The position numbers were made by a program, and so were the translations under genes. The notes below the pieces were generated by a model. It was not told the DNA's origin and searched no databases. It saw only the letters and a list, made by a program, of their open reading frames with translations. Positions 19,818 to 29,760 of a DNA stretch of 64,000 bases are shown one piece after another (position 1 is the stretch's first letter; every line of letters starts with the position of its first letter). The DNA is from Thalassospira profundimaris (GTDB lineage Bacteria; Pseudomonadota; Alphaproteobacteria; Rhodospirillales; Thalassospiraceae), in NCBI RefSeq assembly GCF_003326795.1, contig NZ_JPWI01000003.1, positions 186,001 to 250,000 on the forward strand, given 5' to 3'.

Positions 19818-20267
19818 ATGACCGAACTGGTAAGTGTTGATATTCAGCGCATTCTGGAAATGATCCCGCATCGTTATCCGTTTTTGTTGATTGATAAAGT
19901 TATCGATATTGCGGTTGATGAATCCGCAACCGGCATCAAAAACGTCACGATGAATGAACCGCAATTTACCGGTCATTTTCCGCAGCAGCCGATTATGCCG
20001 GGCGTTCTGATCATTGAAAGCATGGCCCAGACCGCGGCTATTCTGGTTGTTCAGACCCTTGGCGAGGACGCAGAGGGGAAACTGGTCTATTTCATGAGCA
20101 TCGATAACGCACGTTTCCGCAAACCGGTAACGCCCGGTGATGTGATGCATATCCATGTGACGAAGAAACAAAGCCGTGGTCCGGTCTGGAAATTTGAAAG
20201 CCAGGTCAAGGTGGACGGGCAGGTCGTTGCCGAGGCAACCATTGCCGCGATGATCCGGGATAACTGA
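19818..20267 (+). CDS. fabZ: 3-hydroxyacyl-[acyl-carrier-protein] dehydratase FabZ
   Basis: Dehydrates 3-hydroxyacyl-ACP in fatty acid elongation and competes with LpxA for hydroxyacyl-ACP. 149 residues of the hotdog fold with catalytic His53 (in FTGHFPQQP) and Glu67 (in [10 protein letters not shown]). ATG 19818 follows AAGGG. It lies 2 nt upstream of lpxA. Confidence 0.97.
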   Translation: MTELVSVDIQRILEMIPHRYPFLLIDKVIDIAVDESATGIKNVTMNEPQFTGHFPQQPIMPGVLIIESMAQTAAILVVQTLGEDAEGKLVYFMSIDNARFRKPVTPGDVMHIHVTKKQSRGPVWKFESQVKVDGQVVAEATIAAMIRDN

Positions 20268-20269
20268 TA

Positions 20270-21073
20270 ATGTCAAAAGTACATCCAACCGCCGTTGTCG
20301 AAGATGGCGCGCAGATAGGTCAGGATGTCGAAATCGGACCTTACAGTGTTATTGGTCCGAACGTTGTCTTGGGCGATCGTGTCAAGCTGCATAGCCATGT
20401 TGCTGTCGCAGGTCACACGACCCTTGGCGAAGAATGCGAAGTTTACCCGTTTGCTTCTGTCGGGCATGCGCCCCAGGATCTGAAGTTCAAGGGTGAGCAA
20501 AGCCGTTTGATCGTTGGAAAGCGGACAAAAATCCGTGAGGGGGCCACCCTTAATCCTGGTACCGAAGGTGGCGGGATGGAAACAACGATCGGTGACGATT
20601 GCCTGTTGATGACGGGTGCCCATGTTGGCCATGACTGCCATGTCGGCAACCATTGCATTCTGGTCAATAACGGTACCTTGGCCGGTCATGTGGTTGTTGA
20701 AGATTTTGCAATTGTTGGCGGTCTTTCGGCGGTACATCAGTTCGTTCGCATCGGAAGACATGCGATGATCGGTGGCATGACCGGTGTCGAAAGCGACGTC
20801 ATTCCCTATGGTTCGGTGATCGGGAACCGCGCATACCTTTCGGGCTTGAATATTGTCGGCCTGAAACGTCGTGGTTTTGACCGCGAAACCATTCATTCCC
20901 TGCGCAAGGCATATCGTTTGCTGTTTGCTCAGGAAGGTACGTTGGCTGAACGCGTTGAAGAGGTCGCAAAGGACTTCGAAGGTGTCGGTCCGGTCATGGA
21001 AATTATCAACTTCCTCAAAGCGGAAAGCATGCGTTCCGTGTGCACACCGAAATATGACAGCTCCGCAGGATAA
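20270..21073 (+). CDS. lpxA: UDP-N-acetylglucosamine O-acyltransferase LpxA
   Basis: First step of lipid A synthesis: acylates UDP-GlcNAc with hydroxyacyl-ACP. 267 residues: beta-helix repeats in the first two thirds and a C-terminal helical domain. The catalytic histidine region reads MTGAHVGHDCHVGN, matching E. coli His125. ATG 20270 is 2 nt after fabZ. Its last 20 nt overlap lpxI. Confidence 0.97.
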   Translation: MSKVHPTAVVEDGAQIGQDVEIGPYSVIGPNVVLGDRVKLHSHVAVAGHTTLGEECEVYPFASVGHAPQDLKFKGEQSRLIVGKRTKIREGATLNPGTEGGGMETTIGDDCLLMTGAHVGHDCHVGNHCILVNNGTLAGHVVVEDFAIVGGLSAVHQFVRIGRHAMIGGMTGVESDVIPYGSVIGNRAYLSGLNIVGLKRRGFDRETIHSLRKAYRLLFAQEGTLAERVEEVAKDFEGVGPVMEIINFLKAESMRSVCTPKYDSSAG

Positions 21074-21917
21074 TCCGCAACCAAAGCTGGGGATTATTGC
21101 TGGGGGCGGTGCGCTTCCAGCCCGCTTGGCTTCTGCAGCGCAGACAGCCGGGCGGGCTGTTTTCGTTATTAAGCTTGATGGTCATGCCGATGACCCCGCG
21201 CTTGACGAGTATCCCAACGTGTCGACAAGGCTTGGTGCTGCGGCCAAAATCCTTGATGCCATGCGTGCAAATGAGTGCCGTGATGTCGTGCTGGCCGGAA
21301 AGGTCGCACGCCCGAGTTTCTCGGCAATCCGTCCCGATTGGCGTGCTGCCAAGCTTTTTATGAAGGTTGGCATGAAGGCACTTGGCGATGACGGGTTGCT
21401 TCGGCTCGTTGGAGAAGAGCTTGAACGTGAAGGCTTTCGTCTGGTCGGTGCGCATGACATCCTGACGGATCTTGCCGTGTCCGAGGGCGTTCTGGGGGCA
21501 ATTGCACCTGATGATCAGGCCATCAGCGACGCAAGGCGTGGTCTTTCTGTGGCGCGCATTCTTGGTCAGGCCGATGTTGGACAGGGATGTGTGGTTCAAC
21601 AGGGCCTTGTGCTTGCGCTTGAAGCCATTGAAGGCACTGACGAGATGGTTCGGCGTTCCGCAAAATATCGGCGTGAAGGCGTTGGAGGGGTTCTGGTGAA
21701 AGCCTCAAAACCACAGCAGGACAAACGCCTTGATCTTCCGGCTATCGGCCTGACAACCATCGAAGAAGCGCATCTGGCCGGCCTGCGTGGCATTGCACTC
21801 CTTGCCGGTGGTACAATGATTATTGATCGTGCTGCGGTTATTGCCCGTGCAGACGCGCTTGGCATATTTGTGCTTGGCCTCGGCGATGAGGACGGAGAAA
21901 CAAACCATGGCGTCTGA
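21054..21917 (+). CDS. lpxI: UDP-2,3-diacylglucosamine diphosphatase LpxI
   Basis: Hydrolyses UDP-2,3-diacylglucosamine to lipid X and UMP, the step done by LpxH in E. coli. 287 residues of the LpxI (DUF1009) family: an N-terminal domain (KLGIIAGGGALPARLA), a middle linker and a C-terminal domain with LVKASKPQQDKRLDLPAIG and IALLAGGTMIID. LpxI is the usual alphaproteobacterial form. ATG 21054 overlaps the lpxA end by 20 nt and the stop overlaps lpxB by 11 nt. An open frame further upstream is a readthrough inside lpxA. Confidence 0.94.
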   Translation: MTAPQDNPQPKLGIIAGGGALPARLASAAQTAGRAVFVIKLDGHADDPALDEYPNVSTRLGAAAKILDAMRANECRDVVLAGKVARPSFSAIRPDWRAAKLFMKVGMKALGDDGLLRLVGEELEREGFRLVGAHDILTDLAVSEGVLGAIAPDDQAISDARRGLSVARILGQADVGQGCVVQQGLVLALEAIEGTDEMVRRSAKYRREGVGGVLVKASKPQQDKRLDLPAIGLTTIEEAHLAGLRGIALLAGGTMIIDRAAVIARADALGIFVLGLGDEDGETNHGV

Positions 21918-23073
21918 AAATACGTCAGGTGGCCCGAAAATCATGCTTGTGGCTGGCGAAGCCTCCGGTGATCAGCTTGGCGGTCGTCTTATGGCTGCGA
22001 TCAAGCGTCAGGAACCCGGTGCACGTTTTATCGGTGTTGGCGGTCCAAGGATGGAGGGCGAGGGGCTTCAAAGCCTGTTCCCGATGAATGAAATGTCGGT
22101 GATGGGCCTGACAGAGGTTATCCCGCATATTCCGCACCTGCTGAAACGTATCGCGCAAACGGCAGACTTCGCCAAAAGCGAGAAACCTGACGCTGTTGTG
22201 ACGATTGATGCCCCGGATTTCAGTTTCCGGGTCGGGAAAAAGCTCAAGGGCAAAGGCATTCCGCTTATTCACTATGTTGCCCCGTCTGTTTGGGCCTGGC
22301 GTGAAGGGCGGGCAAAGAAAATTGCAGGGTTTCTCGACCATCTTTTGGCACTTTTGCCGTTTGAGCCGCCCTACTTTGAAAAAGAAGGCCTGCCAACGAC
22401 CTTTATCGGCCACTCAGCTGTTGAAGAGCGCCATGATGGTAACGGGGATCGTTTTCGGGCCAATCACGGTCTGGACGCGAATAAACGCCTGCTGGCAGTG
22501 CTGCCCGGAAGTCGTAACTCCGAAGTAAAGAGACTGCTGCCGGTCTTTCGCCAGGTGATCGAGGCAATCGCCCGGAAATACCCTGATGCCCGCATTGTGG
22601 TTCCCACGGTCAGCAAGGTTGCTGATACCGTGACCGAAGAAATGAAAAGCTGGCCCTTGGCACCGATCGTTGTGGCCACGGATCAGGAACGTCATGACGC
22701 GTTTGCTGCAGCCGATTGCGCCTTGGCCGCATCAGGTACGGTGTCGCTGGAACTGGCAATCTCCGGTGTTCCGCATGTGATTGCCTATCAGGTTAATGCC
22801 ATAACCGGCTGGATTGCCAAACGCCTGATCAAGATTGATACGGTGACAATCGTTAATCTTGTTCTGGGACGTAAACTGATCCCCGAATTCCTGCAGGAAA
22901 ATTGCAAGGCGAAGAACATCATCCCGGTGCTTGATGCCCTTTTGGGGGATAACCCTACCCGGGAACAGCAAAAATCAGGCTTTGATGAAGCATGCAGGAT
23001 GCTTGGCTTCGGGGATCGGGCACCCAGCGAAAAAGCTGCCGAGCAGATTCTCGACATTATCGCGAAAAAATAA
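21907..23073 (+). CDS. lpxB: Lipid-A-disaccharide synthase
   Basis: Joins lipid X to UDP-2,3-diacylglucosamine to form the lipid A disaccharide (GT19). 388 residues with the N-terminal KIMLVAGEASGDQLGG, the YVAPSVWAWREGR segment and the LPGSRNSEVKRLLP motif. ATG 21907 has GGAG 10 nt upstream. It ends the long plus-strand run; a glyoxalase gene follows after 75 nt. Confidence 0.96.
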   Translation: MASENTSGGPKIMLVAGEASGDQLGGRLMAAIKRQEPGARFIGVGGPRMEGEGLQSLFPMNEMSVMGLTEVIPHIPHLLKRIAQTADFAKSEKPDAVVTIDAPDFSFRVGKKLKGKGIPLIHYVAPSVWAWREGRAKKIAGFLDHLLALLPFEPPYFEKEGLPTTFIGHSAVEERHDGNGDRFRANHGLDANKRLLAVLPGSRNSEVKRLLPVFRQVIEAIARKYPDARIVVPTVSKVADTVTEEMKSWPLAPIVVATDQERHDAFAAADCALAASGTVSLELAISGVPHVIAYQVNAITGWIAKRLIKIDTVTIVNLVLGRKLIPEFLQENCKAKNIIPVLDALLGDNPTREQQKSGFDEACRMLGFGDRAPSEKAAEQILDIIAKK

Positions 23074-23148
23074 CGGCTAACGACTGGTATCAGGCGTGGA
23101 ATGCATTTAGTTTCAGGTCATTGATCAATCCATAACGGAGACGTTGTT

Positions 23149-23589
23149 ATGCGTTATTTGCACACGATGGTGCGCGTCGAGAATGTCGATGAGTCGCTGA
23201 AATTCTATTGCGATCTTCTGGGCATGAGCGAGACTCGCCGCATCGAAAGCGAAAAGGGGCGTTTCACCCTGATTTATCTGGCCCCGTCAGCTGATGTAGA
23301 GAATGCCAAGGCAAACAAGGCTCCTGAACTCGAACTGACCTATAACTGGGACCCCGAGAGCTATTCGGGCGGTCGCAATTTTGGTCATTTGGCCTATGAA
23401 GTTGATGACATCTATGCAACTTGCCAGAAACTGATGGATGCCGGGGTAACGATCAATCGTCCCCCGCGTGATGGTCATATGGCATTTGTACGTTCGCCAG
23501 ACGGAATTTCGATCGAGTTCCTTCAGAAAGGTGAGAGCCTTGCACCGGCAGAGCCATGGGTAAGCATGGAAAACACCGGAAGCTGGTAA
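23149..23589 (+). CDS. gloA: Lactoylglutathione lyase (glyoxalase I), VOC superfamily
   Basis: Isomerises the glutathione-methylglyoxal adduct to S-lactoylglutathione, detoxifying methylglyoxal. 146 residues in two beta-alpha-beta-beta-beta modules. All four metal ligands of GloA are visible: His5, Glu62 (in LELTYNW), His80 (in FGHLAYEV) and Glu123 (in SIEFLQK). ATG 23149 follows GGAG. The gene stands alone between lpxB and a terminator. A related VOC enzyme is possible but the ELTYN motif is specific to GloA. Confidence 0.9.
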   Translation: MRYLHTMVRVENVDESLKFYCDLLGMSETRRIESEKGRFTLIYLAPSADVENAKANKAPELELTYNWDPESYSGGRNFGHLAYEVDDIYATCQKLMDAGVTINRPPRDGHMAFVRSPDGISIEFLQKGESLAPAEPWVSMENTGSW

Positions 23590-23633
23590 GTTTTGAGAGT
23601 TCGTTTTACCGGTAACACTGGTTGAGAAACACG

Positions 23634-23662
23634 AAAAGGCCCGGATTTCTCCGGGCCTTTTT
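23634..23662. terminator. Bidirectional terminator between gloA and gltA
   Basis: A perfect 12-bp stem: AAAAGGCCCGGA (23634-23645) with TCCGGGCCTTTT (23650-23661), loop TTTC. The T-rich ends on both strands let it stop gloA (plus) and gltA (minus). Confidence 0.88.
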
Positions 23663-23696
23663 GCTTTGATCTGGCAAAGATCGCTGTCGGGACGAC

Positions 23697-25004
23697 TTAG
23701 CGTTTGTCGACCGGAACGAACGGACGTTCTGCGACACCGGTGAACAGCTGACGCGGGCGGCCGATTTTCTGCGACGGATCTTCGATCATTTCTTTCCACT
23801 GGGCGATCCAGCCGACGGTACGTGCAACCGCGAACAGCACGGTGAACATGCTGACCGGAATGCCCATCGCCTTGAAGATGATGCCCGAATAGAAGTCGAC
23901 GTTCGGATAGAGTTTCTTCTCGATGAAGTACTCGTCTTCACGTGCGATACGTTCGAGTTCCTGGGCAACATCAAGAAGCGGATCCTTGATGTTGAGTTCC
24001 TTGAGAACTTCGTGGCAGGTTTCCTGCATAACTTTGGCGCGCGGATCGTAGTTTTTGTAAACGCGGTGACCAAAGCCCATCAGACGGAACGGATCGTTCT
24101 TGTCTTTTGCTTTTGCAACGAATTCCGGGATGTTTTTCACATCGCCGATTTCGTTGAGCATAACCAGAACGGCTTCGTTCGCACCACCATGTGCTGGCCC
24201 CCAAAGGGACGCGATACCAGCAGCGATACATGCAAACGGGTTTGCACCAGACGAACCGGCAAGGCGTACAGTCGAGGTCGAAGCATTCTGTTCGTGGTCA
24301 GCATGAAGGATCAGAATACGATCCATTGCTTTGGCCAGAACCGGGTTAACTTCGTATTCTTCGCACGGGTTGCCAAACATCATCTGAAGGAAGTTTTCAG
24401 CAAAGCCCAGCTTGTTGTTCGGATAGCGGAACGGCTGACCGATCGAATATTTGTATGCCATCGCAGCAATGGTCGGCATTTTCGCGATCAGGCGATAAGC
24501 CGAGATCAGGCGTTGCTGCGGGTCATTGATGTCGGTGCTGTCGTGATAGAATGCAGACATTGCGCCAACAACGCCACACATGATGGCCATCGGATGCGCA
24601 TCACGGCGGAAGCCGTTATAGAAATTGCGCATCTGCTCATGCACCATGGTGTGCATGGTGATGTCATTTTCGAACTGCGCTTTCTGGGTGGCATTCGGCA
24701 GCTCACCGTAAAGCAGCAAGTGGCAAACTTCGAGGAAGTCGGAGTTTTCTGCAAGGTCATCAATTGCATAACCACGGTGACGAAGGATACCAACGTCGCC
24801 ATCAATGTAGGTCAGCTCGGACTGGCAGGAGCCGGTCGAAGTGAAGCCCGGATCATACGTAAAAAATCCAGTTTCAGCATACAGCTTCCGAATGTCGATA
24901 ACAGACGGGCCTACGCTACCCTCAATCACCGGCATCTCGATCGACTTGCCAGTGGCATTGTCGGTCAGTGTTACGGTGTGGGAAGTCTTGGAATTCTGAG
25001 CCAT
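23697..25004 (-). CDS. gltA: Citrate synthase, type I
   Basis: Condenses acetyl-CoA with oxaloacetate to citrate, the entry to the TCA cycle. 435 residues, the length of the hexameric Gram-negative form. Active-site regions are [25 protein letters not shown] and VDFYSGI (His, His, Asp). ATG at 25004 follows a GGAAGGAAA run on the minus strand. It lies downstream of gltX on the same strand, with a hairpin and a likely promoter between. Confidence 0.97.
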   Translation of the reverse strand: MAQNSKTSHTVTLTDNATGKSIEMPVIEGSVGPSVIDIRKLYAETGFFTYDPGFTSTGSCQSELTYIDGDVGILRHRGYAIDDLAENSDFLEVCHLLLYGELPNATQKAQFENDITMHTMVHEQMRNFYNGFRRDAHPMAIMCGVVGAMSAFYHDSTDINDPQQRLISAYRLIAKMPTIAAMAYKYSIGQPFRYPNNKLGFAENFLQMMFGNPCEEYEVNPVLAKAMDRILILHADHEQNASTSTVRLAGSSGANPFACIAAGIASLWGPAHGGANEAVLVMLNEIGDVKNIPEFVAKAKDKNDPFRLMGFGHRVYKNYDPRAKVMQETCHEVLKELNIKDPLLDVAQELERIAREDEYFIEKKLYPNVDFYSGIIFKAMGIPVSMFTVLFAVARTVGWIAQWKEMIEDPSQKIGRPRQLFTGVAERPFVPVDKR

Positions 25005-25054
25005 GACTTATTTTTCCTTCCCTGTTTGAACGAACACGGTTTCAAGTTGGGTGC

Positions 25055-25083
25055 AGCATAATGCTGCGGCGCATTAAGCGCAA
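25055..25083 (-). promoter_or_regulatory. Candidate gltA promoter
   Basis: On the minus strand TTGCGC (25078-25083) and TATGCT (25055-25060) are separated by exactly 17 nt. The -10 overlaps a small palindrome, GCAGCATAATGCTGC. The leader to the gltA ATG would be about 45 nt. Found by eye. Confidence 0.4.
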
Positions 25084-25115
25084 ATAGACTATTAGTTTTT
25101 TATAATTCGCTGTTG

Positions 25116-26522
25116 TTATACATCGAAATGTCGAATGCGTTTCAGCGTTTGCTCTTTGCCAAGCACGATCATTACTTCGAAGATGCCTGGAGAAGAATTG
25201 GAGCCGGTAAGCACCGCCCGCAAGGGCTGTGCAACTTTTCCGAGTTTAAGATCAAGTTTTTCGGCAGTTGCACGAACACTTGCGTCAACGTTCTCTTCGG
25301 TCCAGCTTTCAAGCGCTTCAAGGCTGTTGGCCAGTTCTGCGAACAAACCTTCAGGTGCGCTATCAATCAGGGACTGGGCTTTCTCGTTAACGGACGTAAT
25401 GCCATCTGTAACGTAGAAGGCCGAAGATTCGGCGAGCTCAATAAGTGTCTTGGCCCTTTCTTTAAGGCCTGCCATGCCATTGATCAAGATTTCTTTTTGC
25501 GCTGCATCAATTGCATCAATACCAGCAATGGCTGCAACCCGTTGGGAAATCTCGTCTACAAGCCGTTTGTCATCGGCCTGACGCAAGTAAATTCCGTTCA
25601 GGTTTGTCAGCTTTGCGAAGTCGAAACGCGACGCGCCCTTGCCAACATCCTTGACGTCAAACCACTCGATTGCCTGTTCCTGGCTGATGACCTCGTCGTC
25701 ACCATGGCCCCAGCCAAGGCGCAGCAGATAGTTGTTCAGCGCTTCGGGAAGGAAGCCCATCTCGTCGCGATAGGCGTCAACACCCAGTGCACCGTGACGC
25801 TTGGACAGTTTTGCACCATCCGGGCCATGGATCAGCGGGATATGAGCAAAGGTAGGAACGTCCCAACCCATTGCGTCATAAAGCGCTTTCTGCCGGAAGG
25901 CATTGGTCAGGTGGTCGTCCCCACGAATGACGTTGGTCACACCCATATCATGGTCATCAACAACAACCGAAAGCATATAGGTCGGGGTTCCGTCACCGCG
26001 CAGGATGACATAGTCGTCAAGCTGTTCGTTTGCGACGCGAACTTCGCCCTGAACCTGATCATTGATAACGACATCGCCTTCCTGCGGCGCCTTGATACGA
26101 ACCACCGGCTTGACGCCAGCAGGGGCCTCGGACGGATCGCGATCACGCCAGGTGCCGTCATATTTCATCGGGCGGCCTTCAGCACGGGCTTTCTCCCGCA
26201 TGGCGGTCAGTTCTTCGGGCGAGCAATAGCAAAGATATGCCTTGCCGGCATCAAGCAATTGTTGGGCGACTTCTGCATGGCGGTCGCGACGGGCAAACTG
26301 GAAAGTCGGTTCTTCGTCAGCGGTCAGGCCAAGCCAGTTCAGGCCGTCAAAAATGGCCTCTACGGCCTCGGGCGTTGAACGTTCGCGGTCAGTGTCTTCG
26401 ATGCGCAGCAAGAATTTGCCGCCGGTGTGTTTGGCATAAAGCCAGTTATACAGGGCGGTGCGTGCGCCGCCGATATGTAAAAACCCGGTCGGGGACGGGG
26501 CAAAACGGGTAACAACCGTCAT
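25116..26522 (-). CDS. gltX: Glutamyl-tRNA synthetase
   Basis: Charges tRNA-Glu. 468 residues, class [18 protein letters not shown] holds the HIGH-type motif and [10 protein letters not shown] the KMSKS-type motif; the helical anticodon-binding domain fills the C-terminal third. Alphaproteobacteria often carry two GltX-type enzymes, one of which may charge tRNA-Gln, so substrate range is not certain. ATG at 26522; divergent from comEC with 93 nt between. Confidence 0.95.
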   Translation of the reverse strand: MTVVTRFAPSPTGFLHIGGARTALYNWLYAKHTGGKFLLRIEDTDRERSTPEAVEAIFDGLNWLGLTADEEPTFQFARRDRHAEVAQQLLDAGKAYLCYCSPEELTAMREKARAEGRPMKYDGTWRDRDPSEAPAGVKPVVRIKAPQEGDVVINDQVQGEVRVANEQLDDYVILRGDGTPTYMLSVVVDDHDMGVTNVIRGDDHLTNAFRQKALYDAMGWDVPTFAHIPLIHGPDGAKLSKRHGALGVDAYRDEMGFLPEALNNYLLRLGWGHGDDEVISQEQAIEWFDVKDVGKGASRFDFAKLTNLNGIYLRQADDKRLVDEISQRVAAIAGIDAIDAAQKEILINGMAGLKERAKTLIELAESSAFYVTDGITSVNEKAQSLIDSAPEGLFAELANSLEALESWTEENVDASVRATAEKLDLKLGKVAQPLRAVLTGSNSSPGIFEVMIVLGKEQTLKRIRHFDV

Positions 26523-26615
26523 TCAATCTATCCGTTATCTGGATGTTGTCGCTTGTCGTATGGACTTTTGGCGTGCAGGCTATAGCACAAATGACACGCT
26601 GTTGCACCACAGCCG

Positions 26616-28814
26616 ATGTTAGATAGAAACAATGCTCAGGGCGGGCTATTGGACATTCGTCGTAATACTTTTATAAGAAGTATGAAAAAACAAAGGCTTG
26701 CGGGAAATTTCTCGCAAGTCATATTTGTTGTTACAAGCCAAAGAAATAAATGGTTTCTGTCATCGGTCCTCTTCTTTGGGTTGGGATGTGGGCTATATTT
26801 CTTGCTTCCTGCGCGCATTGCAGCATCAGAGATTGGCGTCGGAGTGATTCTTTCTGGCTGCGCATTCTGGATGACCCGGCGGATCGCGATTGTTGCTTTC
26901 ACCCTGCAGTTGCAAACAAGCTTGATGGCGGGGTTCCTCACAAGTGCCATTCACACGGATATTGGTCCGCAAAATATTCTGACCAAGACGCTTTATGCGA
27001 CCGAAATCACCGGGACTGTTATCAATATTGAACCGCGCGAAAATCGACTTCGGGTCACACTTGAACCATCTGCCATAACCGGACTGGCAGATGGGGAATT
27101 CGACTGGAAAGTCAGATTAAGTTTTCTGGGTGACAGCAAATTTTCTATCGGCGACCAGGTGCAGGTCAAGGCAAGGTTATTTCCGCTTCGCCCGCCAGCG
27201 GTTCCCGGTGATCCTGATTTCGCGCGCAACCTTTACTTTAGCGGGATCGGCGCAACCGGTTTTGCATTCGGACGACAGTTTCAGGTCTTGGCTGAGAATA
27301 AAGGTTATAAAAACAATGAATTATGGAACTTTATTGAGGAGGCACGTCAGTCTGTTTCTCAAACGATCAGCCACTATCTGAGTGCTCCCGAAGCCGGAAT
27401 AGCCAAGGCACTTATCATTGGTGAACGGGGTGAAGTCACCCCCGATATAACCGAAGACTTACGGAAGTCGGGGCTTGCCCATCTTTTGGCGATTTCCGGA
27501 CTGCATATGGGATTGTTGTGTGGAACGGTGTTTTTTCTGTTCCGGTTTTGCCTGGCTGCTATTCCGCGCATCGCATTGCGCTATCCGATAAAAAAATGGG
27601 CGGCGGTAGCTGCTGCGTTGTCAGGGCTGATTTATCTTGGATTGTCCGGGGCAACAGTGCCCACGCAACGCGCCTTTATCATGTTGCTGGTTGTCTGGAT
27701 CGCCTTGTTGCTTGATCGCCGCGCCATTTCGTTACGCTTGGTCGGTGTTGCGGCTATTGTCGTTTTGATCTTGCGTCCCGATGCCGTTCTGGGAGCCAGC
27801 TTTCAGCTGTCCTTTGCTGCTGTTGGTGCGTTGGTGGCATTCTATAACGGGCCCGGTCGTCGATGGCTTGATCGTCAGGGTATGAGCCCCTGGTATGTGC
27901 GTATCGTGATCTATATTGCTGGATTGCTGGTCACCGGCATCATTGTTACAGCCGTAACGGCACCGATAATCGGGTTCCATTTCGGACGCATTTCGATGCT
28001 GGGGATTGTTGCTAACCTGATTGCCATCCCGGTGATGGCATTCTGGGTGATGCCGTTGATCGTTGCGACACTGATATTGATCCCGGTCGGGCTGGGCGGT
28101 GTCACACTTGCCTTGATGAAACCCGGGCTTGCCGTCCTGATCAGGACGGCCTCCTTCGTCGCCGATCAGGAATGGGGGCTTTGGTACGTTTCGGGGCTGA
28201 GCTTTATCGCAGTTTCCTGTGTGTTGCTGGCACTTTCCTGGGCGATGATCTGGCGTGACAGGGCCGCCATTATTCTGGGTGTCCCGCTTTTGCTGATTGC
28301 CGTGTTTGCACAATGGCAACATCAAAGCCCGAATATTCTGGTGTCAGGTGATCGTGAAAACTGGGCTGTCTTCGATCCGGATGACGGTGTCCTTTATATT
28401 CCCGACGGGCTTGGTGAGTTTCAAAAATCGGTCTGGATGAGCCGCTTCGGCATGCGACGTGAGGATGAAGACCGCTACGTCAAAACCTGTGAGACGGACC
28501 CGTGTCTGGTCGGGATTGGCGCGGACAGTGCCAAGACAAACATCATCATTGCAAGCAAGCTTCTCAACCCGTTTTATGCCTGTCGGAATGCCGAGATTGT
28601 CATCAGTCTGACAACAGATCTGCCAAGGCAAAGCTGTCAGGATGCCGGGGCGCAGCACATGATTGATGACGATGTCTTGTGGTGGCAAGGTGGCGTGGCG
28701 TTAAGCGCAGGCAGCAAAGATAGCGATGAAATATCACTGCAAACAGTGCGCGCAACATCCGGACACTGGCCTTGGGTCATCGTCGCGCAAAAGGCGGGAC
28801 GTGCAGCGCGATGA
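26616..28814 (+). CDS. comEC: ComEC/Rec2 family competence membrane protein
   Basis: Inner-membrane channel for uptake of single-stranded DNA in natural transformation. 732 residues: an N-terminal soluble OB-like domain (about 110-215, DUF4131 type), then the competence core with multiple helices and the motifs HLLAISGLHMGLL and ASFQLSFAAVGALVAF. The C-terminal 150 residues have no HxHxDH metallo-beta-lactamase motif, so the nuclease-like domain is degenerate, as in many Alphaproteobacteria. ATG 26616 is the longest start; ATG 26682 is an alternative. Whether the host is competent cannot be told from this window. Confidence 0.88.
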   Translation: MLDRNNAQGGLLDIRRNTFIRSMKKQRLAGNFSQVIFVVTSQRNKWFLSSVLFFGLGCGLYFLLPARIAASEIGVGVILSGCAFWMTRRIAIVAFTLQLQTSLMAGFLTSAIHTDIGPQNILTKTLYATEITGTVINIEPRENRLRVTLEPSAITGLADGEFDWKVRLSFLGDSKFSIGDQVQVKARLFPLRPPAVPGDPDFARNLYFSGIGATGFAFGRQFQVLAENKGYKNNELWNFIEEARQSVSQTISHYLSAPEAGIAKALIIGERGEVTPDITEDLRKSGLAHLLAISGLHMGLLCGTVFFLFRFCLAAIPRIALRYPIKKWAAVAAALSGLIYLGLSGATVPTQRAFIMLLVVWIALLLDRRAISLRLVGVAAIVVLILRPDAVLGASFQLSFAAVGALVAFYNGPGRRWLDRQGMSPWYVRIVIYIAGLLVTGIIVTAVTAPIIGFHFGRISMLGIVANLIAIPVMAFWVMPLIVATLILIPVGLGGVTLALMKPGLAVLIRTASFVADQEWGLWYVSGLSFIAVSCVLLALSWAMIWRDRAAIILGVPLLLIAVFAQWQHQSPNILVSGDRENWAVFDPDDGVLYIPDGLGEFQKSVWMSRFGMRREDEDRYVKTCETDPCLVGIGADSAKTNIIIASKLLNPFYACRNAEIVISLTTDLPRQSCQDAGAQHMIDDDVLWWQGGVALSAGSKDSDEISLQTVRATSGHWPWVIVAQKAGRAAR

Positions 28815-28832
28815 AACAGTTTTTTGAAGTCT

Positions 28833-28872
28833 AAAAAAACGCCCGGATGCATCGCACACCAGGCGGTTTTCA
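28833..28872. terminator. Probable bidirectional terminator between comEC and lexA
   Basis: An imperfect stem of AAAAACGCCCGG with CCAGGCGGTTTT (two mismatches) lies between the convergent comEC and lexA. A and T runs at the two ends suit both directions. The loop is about 12 nt. Confidence 0.5.
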
Positions 28873-28897
28873 AAAGCTGTATGGGAATGGGCGATGA

Positions 28898-29605
28898 TCA
28901 GTATTGGCGCAGCAAGCCAACCAGACGTCCCTGAATGCGCACGCGGTCCGGTGACAGAGCACGGGTTTCATAGCGCGCATTGGCCGGTTCAAGCAGAACC
29001 TCGCCGCGGCCACGTTTAAGACGCTTGAGCGTGGCTTCGCTGTCATCGACAAGGGCGACGACAATCGTGCCATCATGGGCCTGTTCACAACGCTGGATCA
29101 GCACCGTATCGCCATCAAGAATACCGGCTTCGATCATGGAATCACCCGATACCTCAAGCGCATAGTGATCACCAGAACCCAGAAGGGCTGCCGGGACCTG
29201 CACCATGGTGCTTTGATCGCGCAGCGCCTCGATCGGGGTACCTGCGGCAATCCGACCATAAAGCGGTAGTGAAATGGCTTCTCCGGCCTCGGAAAACGCG
29301 GTTGGGACGGTTGCCGGACGGTGCGATGCCTTTCGCGCACTGGCAATGGATGTGACATTGTTTGGCGTTTCAGGTGCCTCGTCGTCACTGTTTTCCGGAA
29401 GCCGGATGACTTCCAGTGCACGGGCACGATGGGCGAGGCGACGGATAAAGCCGCGTTCCTCAAGCCCGGTAATCAGCCGATGAATGCCTGATTTGGATTT
29501 AAGGTTCAGGGCCTCTTTCATTTCATCGAAAGAGGGCGAGATACCGTGATCGCGAAGGTAATTGTCAATATAGACCAGCAACTCATATTGCTTGCGCGTC
29601 AGCAT
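28898..29605 (-). CDS. lexA: SOS regulatory repressor LexA
   Basis: Represses DNA-damage genes and cleaves itself when RecA filaments form. 235 residues: winged-helix DNA-binding domain (1-70, [17 protein letters not shown]), a long linker, then the S24 peptidase domain. Cleavage site Ala121-Gly122 (RIAAGTP), nucleophile Ser156 (SGDSMIEAG) and Lys194 (EATLKRL) are all present. ATG at 29605. An alphaproteobacterial SOS box lies 45 nt upstream, so it is probably autoregulated. Adjacent comEC is a common neighbour. Confidence 0.97.
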   Translation of the reverse strand: MLTRKQYELLVYIDNYLRDHGISPSFDEMKEALNLKSKSGIHRLITGLEERGFIRRLAHRARALEVIRLPENSDDEAPETPNNVTSIASARKASHRPATVPTAFSEAGEAISLPLYGRIAAGTPIEALRDQSTMVQVPAALLGSGDHYALEVSGDSMIEAGILDGDTVLIQRCEQAHDGTIVVALVDDSEATLKRLKRGRGEVLLEPANARYETRALSPDRVRIQGRLVGLLRQY

Positions 29606-29649
29606 GATATTTCCCGAACCTGTAGCAAGAACAAAAAGGATACACAGAT

Positions 29650-29664
29650 GTTCTACTTTAGTTC
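29650..29664 (-). promoter_or_regulatory. SOS box (LexA operator) upstream of lexA
   Basis: GTTC (29650-29653), seven bases, GTTC (29661-29664): a perfect match to the alphaproteobacterial direct-repeat SOS box GTTC-N7-GTTC, read GAAC-N7-GAAC on the lexA strand. It lies 45 nt before the lexA ATG. Confidence 0.8.
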
Positions 29665-29760
29665 TTTTGCGCGGTCAAGCACCTGCGCATAAAAAGCACA
29701 GGGCAAATGTCAGAAACGCGAAACAATGTCCTGAAACAGAAGAAAACCGGGGGAGCACGA

